In this document: in pieces, positions 1-11,300 of the stretch | Numbering within the stretch: the stretch's first letter is position 1 | How the letters are laid out: every line of letters begins with the position of its first letter | Origin: Zychaea mexicana | Lineage: Eukaryota > Mucoromycota > Mucoromycetes > Mucorales > Lichtheimiaceae | Reading direction: 5' to 3' | Assembly: GCF_025766255.1 (NCBI RefSeq) | Contig: NW_026516722.1 | Location: 186,001 to 250,000 of the forward strand | Length of the DNA stretch: 64,000 bases | Position numbers and translations under genes: made by a program | Notes under the pieces: model-generated | Told to the model about the DNA's origin: nothing | Databases searched by the model: none | Seen by the model: only the letters and a program-made list of their open reading frames with translations

Positions 1-339
1 TGCCGTGTGGCGTTGCAACTCGGCAATGGCCGACGCCGTGTTGGTGTCCATGGGGAGAGCCGTCGTCGCAATACTTGCTCCAAGGGGTATGGTTGGCTGC
101 CCCTGATCGACAATAGGCGTCGTCGCCGCCGCGGCTGCCCCTTGATTGGCAGTACCTGCGCTGGTCGTGGTTGCTACGTGCTCGAGGGTTGCCCCTGAGG
201 TAGCCGTCGCTGAAGATGCAGCATCGTCTGCAGCATGTGCTGCACGGGCACTCGGACCTGAGGTACGTCCAATGGCCGGCGAGGACGAAGCACGGCCAGT
301 CGTCTGGTTTAGGTTGCGGAGTGGGTGGTCTTCTGCCAT
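1..339 (-). CDS. N-terminal part of a retrotransposon gag-like protein, cut by the window edge
   Basis: An open frame runs on the minus strand from the ATG at 337-339 to base 1 with no stop, so the protein continues outside the window. The 113 visible residues are rich in Ala, Thr and Ser with no fold I recognise, a common make-up for gag leaders. Its position supports gag: it lies just downstream, in element sense, of a primer-binding site (579-593) and an LTR (596-927). The role as structural protein of an LTR retrotransposon is inferred from that layout, not from a capsid motif. A competing 85-codon minus-strand frame at 309-566 overlaps the leader and looks like chance. Confidence 0.5.
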   Translation of the reverse strand, partial: MAEDHPLRNLNQTTGRASSSPAIGRTSGPSARAAHAADDAASSATATSGATLEHVATTTSAGTANQGAAAAATTPIVDQGQPTIPLGASIATTALPMDTNTASAIAELQRHTA

Positions 340-578
340 TTTTGCTCCGGGATACGAGTAGTCAGTATCAGAAGAATCAGGTTGAGTGCTTGTACGTAAA
401 GAGGTGCGACGAAACTTGAGTTTTTTTGTAAGTTTGGAAAAAAGAGTTCTAATATGTCCAAGACCAAGAGAAGACTCGTTAGAAAATTTATTCTTGATGA
501 TCGTGCGACCAAGAGAAGTCGTGTGCATAACGTCTTGATATAGTCTCTGCTCAGAACGTCGAGCACGGTTTTACGAAA

Positions 579-593
579 CCGCTTCCACTACCA
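579..593 (-). other. Primer-binding site of the left-edge LTR element
   Basis: Read on the minus strand the bases begin TGGTAGTGGAAGCGG, two nt inside the LTR end at 596. Starting with TGG complementary to a tRNA CCA tail is the usual form of a minus-strand primer site. The tRNA would end CCGCTTCCACTACCA; I cannot name it. Confidence 0.55.
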
Positions 594-595
594 GA

Positions 596-927
596 TGTAA
601 CAGTGTCGGCCCAGATACTTACAACCGGGAACGTGAATGGGTAGATAGTGTGGATCAATGAATAAGGTGAGACTCGGATATATCAAAGGATAAAACGATG
701 GGGATCCATATAACTCAGGATCCCGTCTTTATATATACGTCGAGTAATAGGGGGCTAGCTATCGTCTAAGTATTGATCTACATCATAACTTCTATCTAGA
801 ATATCCACGCCTATTACTCCATATTCAACCATGTGGTTGACCGTAAGTCATCCTATTGTCTGAACCATGCGTTGTCGATCGTCAACCATGCAGGTTGGAT
901 ATCGTCATAACGGTATGCACCGTTACA
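596..927 (-). repeat. LTR-E: 332-bp 5' LTR of the left-edge element
   Basis: The repeat starts TGTAAC and ends GTTACA, giving canonical TG...CA ends inside a 6-bp inverted repeat. It is followed, in element sense, by a primer-binding site and a gag-like frame. A second partial copy of its first 118 bp lies at 2609-2726 with a few substitutions, which confirms that it is a repeat. The partner LTR lies outside the window, so no target-site duplication can be tested. Confidence 0.7.
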
Positions 928-2608
928 CTCCTGATATACGAGACATACTTTACATGACATTGCCGATAACTGTCCGTTGAAAATCGTTGCATTCACTTTG
1001 ACTTTTTTTACACTGCTATCCTACTGATAAGCAAAACATTTTTACTTGACTTTGCTGATAACTGCCTATTTGGTTCCGGGATCAATGCTTTGTTTTCCGC
1101 TACAGTGTATATGCCATTGTTAACTTTCATCTATCTTTGATTCTATCCATTGCCGCTATTATTCGTTTATTGTTTTCAGCCTTTAGGAGATGTCTATATT
1201 CTATAATACAACTTTGGTTAATTAAGCTAACTGATGGGTATACAGTTCTCTTCTAGGCAATAAACAAGCTCAAAATCTGATGATCACATTAAGTAATGGA
1301 AATGGTATGGGACAGCCATGTTTCTTTCCGTTATAGTGTATGGCATAAGAACAGCGAGGCCATTCTGCTTTATTCTGATACATGACAGTAGATAGATAGC
1401 TATATAACACAAGCATACCTCAATAGCATGTGTAAGTTGAAAAAATAGAGGATCTATCATCATATATTTTGGTGTTTGCAGAGTCGGTACTTTGATGCTG
1501 CAACAGTATAGATACTACTGCTACTTTTACTTCTGCACCATTTACAACTTTACTAACTTAGCACAAATAAAAACTCGTTTTTGTTTTCTATAAATGGAGT
1601 TGTGAGTTGAGGTACATTGTACTAGAATTAGCATGCTGTGCATTCGACATAGGAAAAATGGATCAAACGAATCAAACAGATCGCAAACTTTTGAACCATT
1701 TTTGATCCGGATCAGCAATCTCGAATCCAAATCCGTTTCGTTTCGTAAAAAATGCAATCTTAATCCATTTCATTTCAATTTGAAACAAAATGGATCAGCC
1801 AATCCGGATTTTCTGAGTACCCGTATGGACAGTAAAGAAGTAAGCCTAATGTTAGAAGTTCCCTTGTACATATATACAACAATTTTTATATTATGGTAAG
1901 GACATCGTTCAATGAATAGGCCATTTCGAAAATTTCATTTGTTGTTGAAATAAATGAACTAACAACCTTTCGCCTTATTTGTTCCAAGCACTATAATAAG
2001 TGTTGATACAAGTTAATTCCAAATATACAATATATAAAAATAGTTTATAAGCTATATTTATATATTATATATAATATAAAGTAAAATTCAATTTTTAAAT
2101 TAATTATATGTACGAATTAAAATTCAGATACAAAATATTTAATCCTTTTTTTAAAAATTCATTTTTAGTTTTTTTTAATTTATAGTAATAATATATATAT
2201 TTGATTTTATGATAGTTTAAATAACAAATACATATTATATAATATAATATTTAATAATAAGAAAATTAATATAAATATATCTTTTATACAAATAAAAGCT
2301 ATCTATGAAAATTAGATTATTTTGTATTTATATTTCTATTAAAAATAATTACATAATTGTTTTTAATTAATATTATATAAAAATAAATAACCTAGCAATA
2401 AATAAAAAATCTTTTAGATCCCAAATGATCAATCTATGTGTTTTTTAAAAATAAATAAATATTTATTATTTCATATTATAAATGTAATAATATACCATAG
2501 TATAATATTTATACATTAGTATTTTCCAAATACAATAGTAAATATATATACTTTATGCCTTACTTAAGCCTCAAAAGTTCTCTATTGGCAATCATGTTTT
2601 AATGCGCC
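928..2608. other. AT-rich stretch without recognisable genes
   Basis: After about 1900 the sequence becomes very AT-rich with short poly-A/T runs. The 88-codon frame at 1633-1899 is built on repeated GGATC/AATCC-type words and is not convincing as protein. I see no RNA gene, terminal repeat or transposase motif. Confidence 0.5.
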
Positions 2609-2726
2609 TGTAACAGTGTCGGCCCAGATACTTACAGTTGGGAACGTGAATGGTAGATAGTATAGATCAATGAATAAGGTGAGACTCGGATATATCAAAG
2701 GTTAAAACGATAGGGATCCATATAAC
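2609..2726 (+). repeat. LTR-E fragment, truncated
   Basis: It begins TGTAACAGTGTCGGCC and follows the first 118 bp of the LTR at 596-927 with scattered substitutions, then stops abruptly after GGATCCATATAAC and joins pol coding sequence of a different family. The missing 3' part and the direct fusion to pol make this a rearrangement scar, not a solo LTR. Confidence 0.75.
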
Positions 2727-2990
2727 TGGAAGGGACCTTACAAGATTCTCGCTGTTAAGCCCGATACTGACATTTATCAATTGCAAGACTCCCATAGTCA
2801 AGTCTATAATTCTTGGGTGCATACTGATCGTCTCCGCCCCATCCATGTAGCTTCTAAGAACCCGGATGAACCTTAGTATGACCCTACTGTAGCTTGTGCT
2901 ACTGAACGTTGCTATCTCGATGCTGCTAGACAGATCGCTTTATTGTTCGAGGACGACCAACATTTTGAGGAGGGGATATTGTCATAGTAA
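2727..2990 (+). pseudogene. C-terminal pol fragment (integrase tail) of a gypsy element
   Basis: The plus frame matches the end of the pol gene of element A (3768-7364) almost residue for residue: a GPYK motif, the SWVHTDRLRPIHV block and the end FEDDQHF-EGILS. It holds about 87 codons, with one internal TAG where element A has Trp (DPWYDPT), a G-to-A change. Its 5' side is cut where LTR-E begins, and its 3' end runs into an LTR at 2980, the same pol-into-LTR overlap as in element A. Confidence 0.85.
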
Positions 2991-3331
2991 AAATAACCAG
3001 CCTTTAATTATTCCGTTTTAACGGCGCAACACTTTTGCCAGGCAGTAAACAATTAGAACAGAATTCCACCACACTAAAATACGTTGACAACATACAAACG
3101 AATACACAAACAATGAGTAGAAGGTGGCATTCAACAGCATCGTAATTGTACCATATTATATAGTTGTATCATATAGTAAGCACTGAGGCACTTTATTAGA
3201 GAAAAAGATTATAGATAGCCACGCGATCACAAGCAATAAAAAGTATCTCTCAACAACCCTCTATTCTCTGATTACCCTTTGTTCCTATCCTTTCTCATTG
3301 GCTATGGATCCACCTGCCAAAAAGCGACTCG
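2980..3331 (+). repeat. LTR-D: 3' LTR interrupted near its end by element A
   Basis: The repeat starts TGTCATAG at the end of the pol fragment and runs to CTGCCAAAAAGCGACTCG, where element A is inserted. The three bases after the target-site duplication on the far side (8773-8775, ACA) complete the typical end CGACA, giving an original length of about 355 bp. The end resembles the LTR of element A (CCAAAAAGACTTCGACA), so the families are related. A similar stretch occurs near 43250-43330. Confidence 0.7.
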
Positions 3332-3775
3332 TGTCGAAGTCTTTTTGGCGGATCAATACCGTAGCCAATAGAAGAGAGATAACAAAAGAATAAAGAAGAA
3401 TAAGAGCTGACTTGAAAGATGATCCTTTATTGTATATACTGAGGAAGGGTATTTATATGTTTTGTCCAAGGTAATACGAAAATAATGAATACTACGATGA
3501 ATGCAAGATATAGTGGATAATGTATATAAGGTCGGCTGCGCGACAGAAGAAGATAGAAAGAATAGCTGTAGCTAATGTTGGACAGTGGATTGAGCTCTAG
3601 CGAGTGAATGGAAGAATTAGGAAGAAGTAGCTATAGAATAACGGCGAAGGGATGATTGAGTTACAATATGAAGGAACAGAAACAGGTAGAAGAAATGGCT
3701 ATGAAATACGTCAAAAAGGGAGCGGGAAAAATCCAAAAAGGAAACGGTGTGTCACCGTCAAATCTTGCTACGACA
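3332..3775 (-). repeat. 3' LTR of Gypsy-A (LTR-A)
   Basis: Reads TGTCGAAG...CTACGACA on the plus strand, 444 bp. It differs from the 5' LTR at three positions that I could find (near 3407, 3423 and 3485). The last codons of pol overlap its inner edge. Confidence 0.93.
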
Positions 3776-6700
3776 ATATCCCCTCTCCAAAGTGTTGGTC
3801 GTCCTCGAACAACAAAGCGATCTGACCAGCAGCATCGAGGTAACGACGTTCCGCAGCTCGAGTAGCAGTCGGGTCGTACCATGGATCTTGCGAAACTTGA
3901 GACGAAACATGGATAGGACGGAGGCGATCGGTGTGGACCCATGACGAGTAAACATTGCCATGCAGATCTTCAAGTTTGTAGGTATCGGTATCAGGATTGA
4001 TGGCAATGACCTTATATGGACCTTTCCAATTGAATTCGAGGCTGAGCTTGTTTTCATGTCGCATTAAGACATGGTCACCAACAGAAAACTTTTGCGGTAT
4101 GAGTAAGGAATCCCAACGAGCCTTGTCCTTGGCAGCATTGGCTTTGAGGCGGCTTTCAGCGAGCAAGCGCGCTTCTCGTAAGCGACGGACCTCCGGAACG
4201 CGACCACAAACGACAGGTGAATCCTCTTGTTCAGATTCGGGAAGCAGAAGAAACGGAGGCAGGTGGTCACCGGGCAGTCGTGGCTCAACGCCATACGTCA
4301 GAAAGTAGGGAGAGAAACCCGAAGTACGATGTTTGCGAATGCGGCAAGCAAAAACGGCCGGTTGGACAAACTGGTCCCAGCGGTGGATCTGACCATGGGT
4401 GTACTTGCGTAGCATTTGTTTAAGGATGCCATTTGTTCGTTCAGCCTTGGAATTTGTTCGGGGATGGAAGGCTGAGGTGAAGATGTGCTTGACCTTGAGA
4501 CGACCCAAATAATGGTTGAGCACCTTGGACATGAAGTTGGCACCGCGATCCGTCAGGATTTCCACTGGACATGAGAAAGGCAGCACGATTTCTTCATAGA
4601 TGAAGTTGGCAATGGCTTCACCGGTGGCATCAGGTACGGCGCGAGCGATGGTCCAGTTCGTGGCATAGTCAACAGCAACGAGCAGCCAGCGATTGCCATT
4701 GACAGTGGTAGGTAACTCACCCACAAAATCCAAATGCCATCAGGAAAAAACAGGTGGGACTTCCAGTGGCTTCATGGGTGCATGATGGACATTTCGGTCG
4801 GCATTAGCAGCAAGTTGGCATTGTTGACAAGAAGCTAACCATTCTTGAATATCGGCACGCATATCCGGCCACCACCATCGTTTCCGCATCAAGTCGTACA
4901 CCGTTGTTTTCCCCGCATGCCCAAACGATTTGTGAAACTGTTCAACCAAGTCGGCACGGCGAGCAAAAAGTACGTAGCGCACTTCTTGGACAGATTCACC
5001 GACCTTGACCTTGCGGTAGACCTGGCCGTTCCGTGTTACAAACTTGTCCTGATGTTTATCCAGTAGATCCTTGTACATAGGTGGCCGCTTGTCTTCGGAA
5101 ACAGCATAGAATTTTGGCCAGTCAGATTCCTGTACCGCCTTGACCGCATAGAGAAACTCGGGTTCCAAACTTGGTTCTTTGGTGACACACGCAGGGCCAT
5201 CCCGTCTGGAGAGCAGATCCGGAACATGGTTGTCTTTGCCGGGCTTGTACTGGATATCCGGGTCGTATAGTTCTATCTCGGCAATCCATCGAGTCAGGCG
5301 TGGCGTGGGTTTAAGCTTGGACCGGAAGTACTTGAGTGGATGATGATCGGAATACACAGTGTATCGACGGCCCTCGATAAAACAACGCCAAGTCCGCAAG
5401 GCATGGAGGATGCTCAGCATCTCACGTTCTTGGGCCGGATACGAACGCTCTGCCGAAGAAAGCTTCTTGGATTCGAATGCCAGAGGATGGAGGAGACCAT
5501 CGGATCCTGCTTGTAGCAACACGGCACCAACACCAAAGTCAGAGGCATCCGTTTCGATGATATACGGCTTGTCCAAATTTGGAGGCATCAAGATGGGCGC
5601 GTCACACATGCGGGCTTTGATGAGGTCAAAAGCCTCCTGGCACTCAGGAGTCCACGCAATCGCCCTTTTCTTTGCTCCTGTTCCTTTTGTTAAATCGGTC
5701 AACGCTGCTGCCATGGCGCTGAACCCACGAATGAAGCGACGATAATGCGATGCCAAACCGACAAACTGCCGAACTTCTTGAACATTGGTTGGCACCGGCC
5801 AGTCTTGAATCGCCTGCACCTTTTTCTTTGACGGACGTATTCCTTGAGCAGACACTTGATAACCCACGAATTCCAGTTCGGTCTTGTTGAATTCGCACTT
5901 TTTCAGGTTGGCCACCAACTTCGCTTGTCGCAACTTATGAAGCACACGCCGTACGTCCTGTAGATGTGCTTCCTCGTCGTCGCTCTTGCTGAAAATGAGG
6001 AGATCGTCCAAGTACACGAGACAACACGTATCGAGACAATCGCCGAGCGCTTCATTCATCATGGCTTGGAAAACCGGTGGCGAGTTGCGAAGGCCGAACG
6101 GCAAAACTTTCCAGCAGAACTGGCCATACCGGGTGTTGAAGGCTGTCTTGTCCTCATCCTCAGAGCGGATGCGCACCTGGTGGTAGCCGCTTTTCAGATC
6201 GATACTTGTGAAACGGCGAGCATTGGCTAAGCGTTCGAGACACTCATCAATGCGTGGTAACGGGTGTGTGTTACGACGAGTCAGGCGGTTGACGGCACGG
6301 TAATCGACGCACATGCGCATGGAACCATCCTTCTTGCGCACAAACAAGACTGGTGCGCCCCAGGGTGAAGAGCTGGGCCGAATGAGTCGCAAGTCGAGCA
6401 GCTCCTTCAATTGCCTTCGCAATTCATCCAACTCGAGCGGACTCATTTTGTATGGTGGTCGAGATACAGGTTCGGCGTCACCAGTGTCAATGACGTGCTG
6501 TACACCGCGGTCTGGAGGCAACCCGGGCAGTTGCTCACGGAATACGTCGCCAAATTCGCCTACCAGCAGCGTCTTGAACGGATCGTTGGCTGTCGGCTGG
6601 CCTTCAACATGGTCGGTACGGACGTAGCAAACGAAGACATCGTCAATCTCCTTGCTACGTTCCAGACGTTGGACTTGGCGGTGGGAGATCAGGTACGAGA

Positions 6701-7364
6701 GCTCAGGGACTTGACGGGTGTGACGAGGGCGGAGGACATAAGTGTGAGCACCTTTACTAATTTTCCATGTGTCTTGGTCCCAATCTGGTACTGGCTGAAC
6801 GGTCTTGAGCCAATCCCGGCCTAGGATAACATCAAACTTGGTGTCGAGAACATAAGCGTCTGTCTGATGTTTGTAACCTTGGGCGTTCAACGACAGTGTT
6901 GCTTGACTTGATATTGACAGCACATGACCACCGGCAGTTTCGACCTCACGACCCGACACCAAACGAGCGGGCAGACCAGCAGCGACTCTTGGCGCCACGT
7001 ACGAACCAGTAGCACCAGAATCAATCAGTACTTCCACAGCACGACCATTGCACACCATTGAGTACAGGGGTAAATCAGTTTCTTTTATTGACAGCAAAGA
7101 ATTGAAATATTGGCTATCTTCCTGCAGTGTGCGCTGGAGCAACTGTGCATCCGCACCACGGTCCTCAGAAAGATCGATCAGGTCGGCCTCAGGAACATCC
7201 ATGGGCTCCGTTCGGACAACGTTAAGGGATGGAAATGGGCGCGTAGGGACTCCCTTTAATCCCGACGCGCTTGGCCTTTTCCCTGGCCTGGATAACGACC
7301 CTGCTGTTGGCGATTGCGGCGAGGAGATGGGCAGTTGCGAGACACATGACCCCAGCCGCCACAA
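3768..7364 (-). pseudogene. pol: Gypsy-A pol: protease, reverse transcriptase, RNase H, integrase
   Basis: The first 874 codons carry the protease motif LIDSGATG (about residue 113), RT with YLDD (451-454), RNase H with TDAS (about 605) and the integrase zinc site H811, H816, C846, C849. A TGA at 4740-4742 then interrupts the frame; the next codons continue directly with WHLDFVGELP, so the stop lies between the zinc site and the catalytic core. After it come LTDRGANF and the AERTNG glutamate, completing the DDE triad, then a C-terminal region with GPYK and SWVHTDRLRP. A CGA-to-TGA change explains the stop. The start overlaps gag in another frame, so pol would be made by frameshifting; the exact start is uncertain. 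Confidence 0.88.
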
Positions 7365-8301
7365 TTGTAACAGTCCTTGTCAGTATCATTGTACGGCGGT
7401 ATCCGGTGTCGCCAGTTGCCACCACCACTACGGACCTGCCATGCTCAGGGACCTTGTGCGCAGAGCATCCAAATCCATGGGTGCCACACCAGAGAGCGGA
7501 GGTATTCAGGAACAAGCTGGGTTGCTGAGCATATTGGTGTTGCGTTTGGTGTTGTGTACCGGGAATCCGTGCGCTTCTTGCAGCACGCCTGGCTTGTTTG
7601 CTGTGCACCTTCAACAGCCAGCGCCAGTTTCATGGCTTCATCAGTCGAGATGGAAAACGCGTCAACACCTGCATACGGATAGTTGGGTGGAGACCACGTT
7701 GGAAACGGTCAAGTGCCTCTTCGTCGGACATGGATGGCACTGACGACCATGCTGCTTGGAATTGCGAGACATAAAGTGCCACTGTCCCTGTTTGTGCTAC
7801 CGCCGCCAATCGGTCTCGAGCCAGTTGAGGAGCGTTAGGTGGATTAAAAGTCGCCAGCAGCCGTTTTCTGAATTCACGCCATTCGTCAATCGTCACCCGC
7901 GCCTCTTGTTGCCGCCACCACGTTTCGGCTTCGCCACGCAACAATGTCACCGCATAGCTGACCCATTCGTGTTCATCCAGCTTGGCCATCGTCAAGTATC
8001 GTTCCACAGCCGAAACCCAGTTCAAGGCAGCATCCAAACTTCGGTCACCATGGTACGTGTCGGGTTCACGTATGCGAGCGCGGAAAATGGGAGCCGAGTT
8101 GTCTTTCTCCAACAACTTATGGATTGCTTGCAGCAAGATGGTTTGTTGTTCTTGGTTCATTTTAAGTTGCGGCGTTTCAAAGGTAAGTTCTTGTCGTGTG
8201 GTAGGTTCTTCTATATCCAACAATGGTTCTTGACTTGTTCGAAATTCTTGGAAACCGGGGGCGTTCTTGTATTTATCTGGTGGGTAAAGTTTCTTGTCCA
8301 T
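7256..8301 (-). pseudogene. gag: Gypsy-A gag with capsid-like region and CCHC zinc knuckle
   Basis: It starts with ATG at 8299-8301, 24 nt inside the LTR. The first 223 codons form a retrotransposon gag domain (WVSAVERYL, AETWWRQQEARVTIDEW, RFQRGLHPTI). The frame is lost near 7640, where one T is missing compared with the related copy at 41530-42560 (CATCTCGAC against CATCTTCGAC). Further single-base losses follow. A later frame holds the zinc knuckle CYNCGGWGHVSRNC and ends at TAA 7256-7258. Pol overlaps this 3' end. The protein would coat the RNA and form the particle. Confidence 0.85.
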
Positions 8302-8305
8302 AAAA

Positions 8306-8322
8306 CCGTTCTTCCGCTACCA
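8306..8322 (-). other. Primer-binding site of Gypsy-A
   Basis: On the minus strand it reads TGGTAGCGGAAGAACGG, two nt from the 5' LTR. The priming tRNA would end CCGTTCTTCCGCTACCA; I cannot name it. The related defective element has a mutated version at 40921-40937 (TAGTAGCAGAAGG). Confidence 0.65.
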
Positions 8323-8324
8323 AT

Positions 8325-8768
8325 TGTCGAAGTCTTTTTGGCGGATCAATACCGTAGCCAATAGAAGAGAGATAACAAAAGAATAAAGAAGAATAAGAGA
8401 TGACTTGAAAGATAATCCTTTATTGTATATACTGAGGAAGGGTATTTATATGTTTTGTCCAAGGTAATACGAAAATGATGAATACTACGATGAATGCAAG
8501 ATATAGTGGATAATGTATATAAGGTCGGCTGCGCGACAGAAGAAGATAGAAAGAATAGCTGTAGCTAATGTTGGACAGTGGATTGAGCTCTAGCGAGTGA
8601 ATGGAAGAATTAGGAAGAAGTAGCTATAGAATAACGGCGAAGGGATGATTGAGTTACAATATGAAGGAACAGAAACAGGTAGAAGAAATGGCTATGAAAT
8701 ACGTCAAAAAGGGAGCGGGAAAAATCCAAAAAGGAAACGGTGTGTCACCGTCAAATCTTGCTACGACA
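8325..8768 (-). repeat. 5' LTR of Gypsy-A (LTR-A)
   Basis: It has the same ends and length as the LTR at 3332-3775. In sense direction it holds a TATA-like ACATATAAATACCC followed about 25 nt later by AATAAA, the usual promoter and polyadenylation layout of an LTR. A solo copy lies at 26406-26849. Confidence 0.93.
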
Positions 8769-8837
8769 CTCGACATCAACACTATAGCTATGACATCTGC
8801 CAAAAATGATTTAATAATAAACAACTAAACCTGCCTT

Positions 8838-8911
8838 TGACACGACGCGGGCTCGAACCGCGGACCTCATGCGTGTGAAGCATATGTGATAACCAACTAC
8901 ACCATCGCGCC
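8838..8911 (-). tRNA. tRNA-Val (anticodon CAC)
   Basis: The 74-nt minus-strand sequence folds as a cloverleaf. The 7-bp acceptor is GGCGCGA with TCGTGTC (G-U pairs allowed) and the discriminator is A. The D-arm is GTGTAGTTGGTTATCAC. The anticodon loop is TTCACAC between TATGC and GCATG, and the T-arm is CGCGGTTCGAGCCCGCG. There is no intron and CCA is not encoded. The first T5 run downstream lies near 8800. LTR-D and Gypsy-A lie just 3' of it, and a GGTATAAG repeat lies about 75 bp upstream. Confidence 0.95.
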
Positions 8912-8985
8912 TGGCTACAGTTTTGACACAAGTGTGTTAAGTTTTCTGGCCTCATCTACTTTGTCCACCATGGCGGGAAAAGTAG

Positions 8986-9089
8986 TATATAAGATGGTAT
9001 AAGTATCTTATAGCATTGGTATAAGGATGGTATAAGACTAGTATAAGAGTGAAGCTGGTATAAGACTGGTATAAGAATAGTATAAGATT
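8986..9089. repeat. Degenerate GGTATAAG minisatellite upstream of tRNA-Val
   Basis: About eight copies of (A/G)GTATAAG are spaced 9-22 bp apart. They begin about 75 bp upstream of the 5' end of the tRNA gene, which is on the minus strand. No coding frame is involved. Confidence 0.6.
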
Positions 9090-10690
9090 TGAAGCTGGGT
9101 ATGTCCCCCCATTTTTATCCCCCAAAAATTAAAGAAAAAATTTACAGCCTCTTTTCCATCTTGTAAGGAGCGGCCCCCTTCTCACTTTCAGTAGGATTAT
9201 TCTCATCAGGATGCGTGGGCTCAACTTAGCCTTCACTACGTGCTTCTCTGCTACATACTTCTTTTAAACTCATTATGCAGTATCTACTGAGTATAACAAC
9301 GATGCTTTCATTAATAATTATGCTCTATTTGTTAAATATAGCAACACATCATTCACTCATTACAACGACGATGCTTTGCTGAAGACTGCACCCTTGAAAA
9401 AAAAATGAGTGACACAAAAAAGGTAAAGGAGAAGGAATGGTGGTGGGAGTGTTTTCTTGTTTTCTTTTCTATATATATTTTTAAATGATAATTCTCTTAT
9501 AAAAAGCAGCTTTATAAGAATAGAACATCACTGTTGTCATAACACAAGCCTTGAATTGTTTGCCTATAAGCCTCAAATTTTATTGGCTAGATATTTTGCC
9601 TAGTTAAAAATACCACTTGGATTGCTATTTCCTGATTTAAGTTAATTATTTTGAAGTTTTTATTGGCACTTGTTTTTATTTGTTGTCCCTAGATCTTGTA
9701 TCTTTACTATAGAGAATTATGTTACCACTACCTATATCACTTGCCCAGCGAATGATGATGCGCCTGCAACATTATTTATTTCGAGATCAAAATATCGCAA
9801 CTAGATCGAAGCTCAAGAGACGCAATACAACTGCAAGTTTTAAAATAAACGAAAACTGAACATGGACGCATAGAGAAGAACGAAGAGTATCTTCAACATG
9901 GATACACACCTCCTCCACCTGCTCAAAAGCGTAGCAGAGGAAGAGAAGCATTCTACTTTAATGAAGTAAACCTTTCAAAAATTTTTATTGTAAACATAAA
10001 AAACATTTGTGTGATACTTATTAGATGACTTCTACTTCTGCTTTGTGTATAATCCATCTGCGATAGTACTATATGTGCCAACGGGCTGGTCCTCCTCATG
10101 GAACAAACTCGTTTTGTTGCAATTACTAAGCAGGATTTACTGCCTTTATCAACAAAGATAGTGAAAACAGGGACATGATCACAGTATAGTACTAGGGGAT
10201 CTGTGAAAGAAAACACGGCACGCACTATATATAGTATATAAGTAGTATATATATATAAGTAAATCTGTGTAACGTAAAAATACCCGATATAGTAAAATTG
10301 ACGTCACTGAATCCCATAAAAGGTACGTCGGAGTTTCAAACATATACCAAAAAAGGAGAAATGGGCTGAAAACCAACTTGAGCATAGAAGACTGTTTAAT
10401 AACTTATTGATTATAATATTTTTTATTTTTAAAATATAATTTAATTTTTAAATTTTATTTTTAAATAAAAGATAATGATCATTATAAATAGGGGTGGTCC
10501 GAGAAAAAATCTTTGATTTTTTTGAAGGTGTAGCTGGTCTTTGAGACGATAGTCGAAATCCTAGAATGATGGTAATCATTCTAAACACTTGCCTACAAGT
10601 GTCTCATAAACAGTGTCCTTTATTATTCTTTAATACCTAAGCTAATATTACTAATACTAACATTAAGCTATGTTTATTTATAATAATATA
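9090..10690. other. AT-rich stretch, nothing identified
   Basis: Short minus-strand frames (9953-10225, 10179-10385) have no motif and overlap simple AT sequence. A TAGGGGTGGTCCGAG word near 10490 resembles a hAT-type terminus, but no partner was found. Confidence 0.4.
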
Positions 10691-10701
10691 GATGACAATG
10701 A

Positions 10702-11022
10702 CTACCAGCCTGGTCCTAGTACAAAAAGAAGTAGAAAGGGAATGGATAGACAGTAGAAGACATTTTGTACTTTATCTATAAAATTTCCAGTTTTTTGAGT
10801 AATTCCTGTATCACCACTATTGCCTTTTATGGAATAACATTTTATATCATCTGATAGCCCTGCGTCTGTAGTATTTAATGATATGTTTTTTACTGTGTAA
10901 CGAGCACTTGGTGCTGAGATACAAAAGAAAGTAGGTGTGCCGGGACTTCTTTCATTCAACCGTACTAGGTAAGCATACTGGTCATGAACCTGGCAGCAAC
11001 ATAGATACAACTTCCGGTACAC
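10702..11022 (-). CDS. Possible exon of an unknown protein with hydrophobic C-terminus
   Basis: An open frame of 106 codons has fairly ordinary amino-acid use within AT-rich surroundings. It starts at a GTG and contains no ATG, so if real it is an exon; an AG just upstream could be an acceptor site. The end is hydrophobic (FYCLSIPFLLLFVLGPGW), like a membrane or GPI-type tail. I do not recognise the family. It could also be a chance frame. Confidence 0.25.
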   Translation of the reverse strand: MYRKLYLCCCQVHDQYAYLVRLNERSPGTPTFFCISAPSARYTVKNISLNTTDAGLSDDIKCYSIKGNSGDTGITQKTGNFIDKVQNVFYCLSIPFLLLFVLGPGW

Positions 11023-11300
11023 TCCCTCGCTTTAAGAGTTAAATATAAATCTGATGATTACAGAAAATTCTTAATTTTTTATTATCTATAATATTTATAT
11101 AATTAATATAAATAATTTTTATTATATGATCATAAGAGAAATAAAACAAATTGTTTTCTTTTCTGTTCCTCCTCCTCCTCAAAATAAATAACAATAATAA
11201 TAATAACAGCAAACCCTTAACAGGCTTTTTATGTTCTTATTTATATATATTAAAAACAATTATTTGGAACACAAATTATGTTCTTATGCTAGGGTAATTT

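Larger units (their letters stand above)
3332..8768 (-). mobile_element. Gypsy-A: nearly complete Ty3/gypsy retrotransposon
   Basis: Two 444-bp LTRs (3332-3775 and 8325-8768) flank, in minus-strand order, a primer-binding site, gag with zinc knuckle, protease, reverse transcriptase, RNase H and integrase, which is the Ty3/gypsy order. The host sequence CTCG occurs on both sides (3328-3331 and 8769-8772), a 4-bp target-site duplication. I counted three differences between the LTRs, so the insertion is young. Even so gag holds several single-base length changes and pol one in-frame TGA. It sits inside LTR-D, and its right LTR ends 69 nt from the 3' end of tRNA-Val. Confidence 0.93.

Noticed and set aside
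1633..1899. 88-codon ORF
   Set aside because: Built from repeated GGATC/AATCC words with no domain; likely non-coding repeat.
5359..7743. Plus-strand ORFs of 80-231 codons over Gypsy-A
   Set aside because: Shadows of the minus-strand pol and gag frames; no motif of their own.
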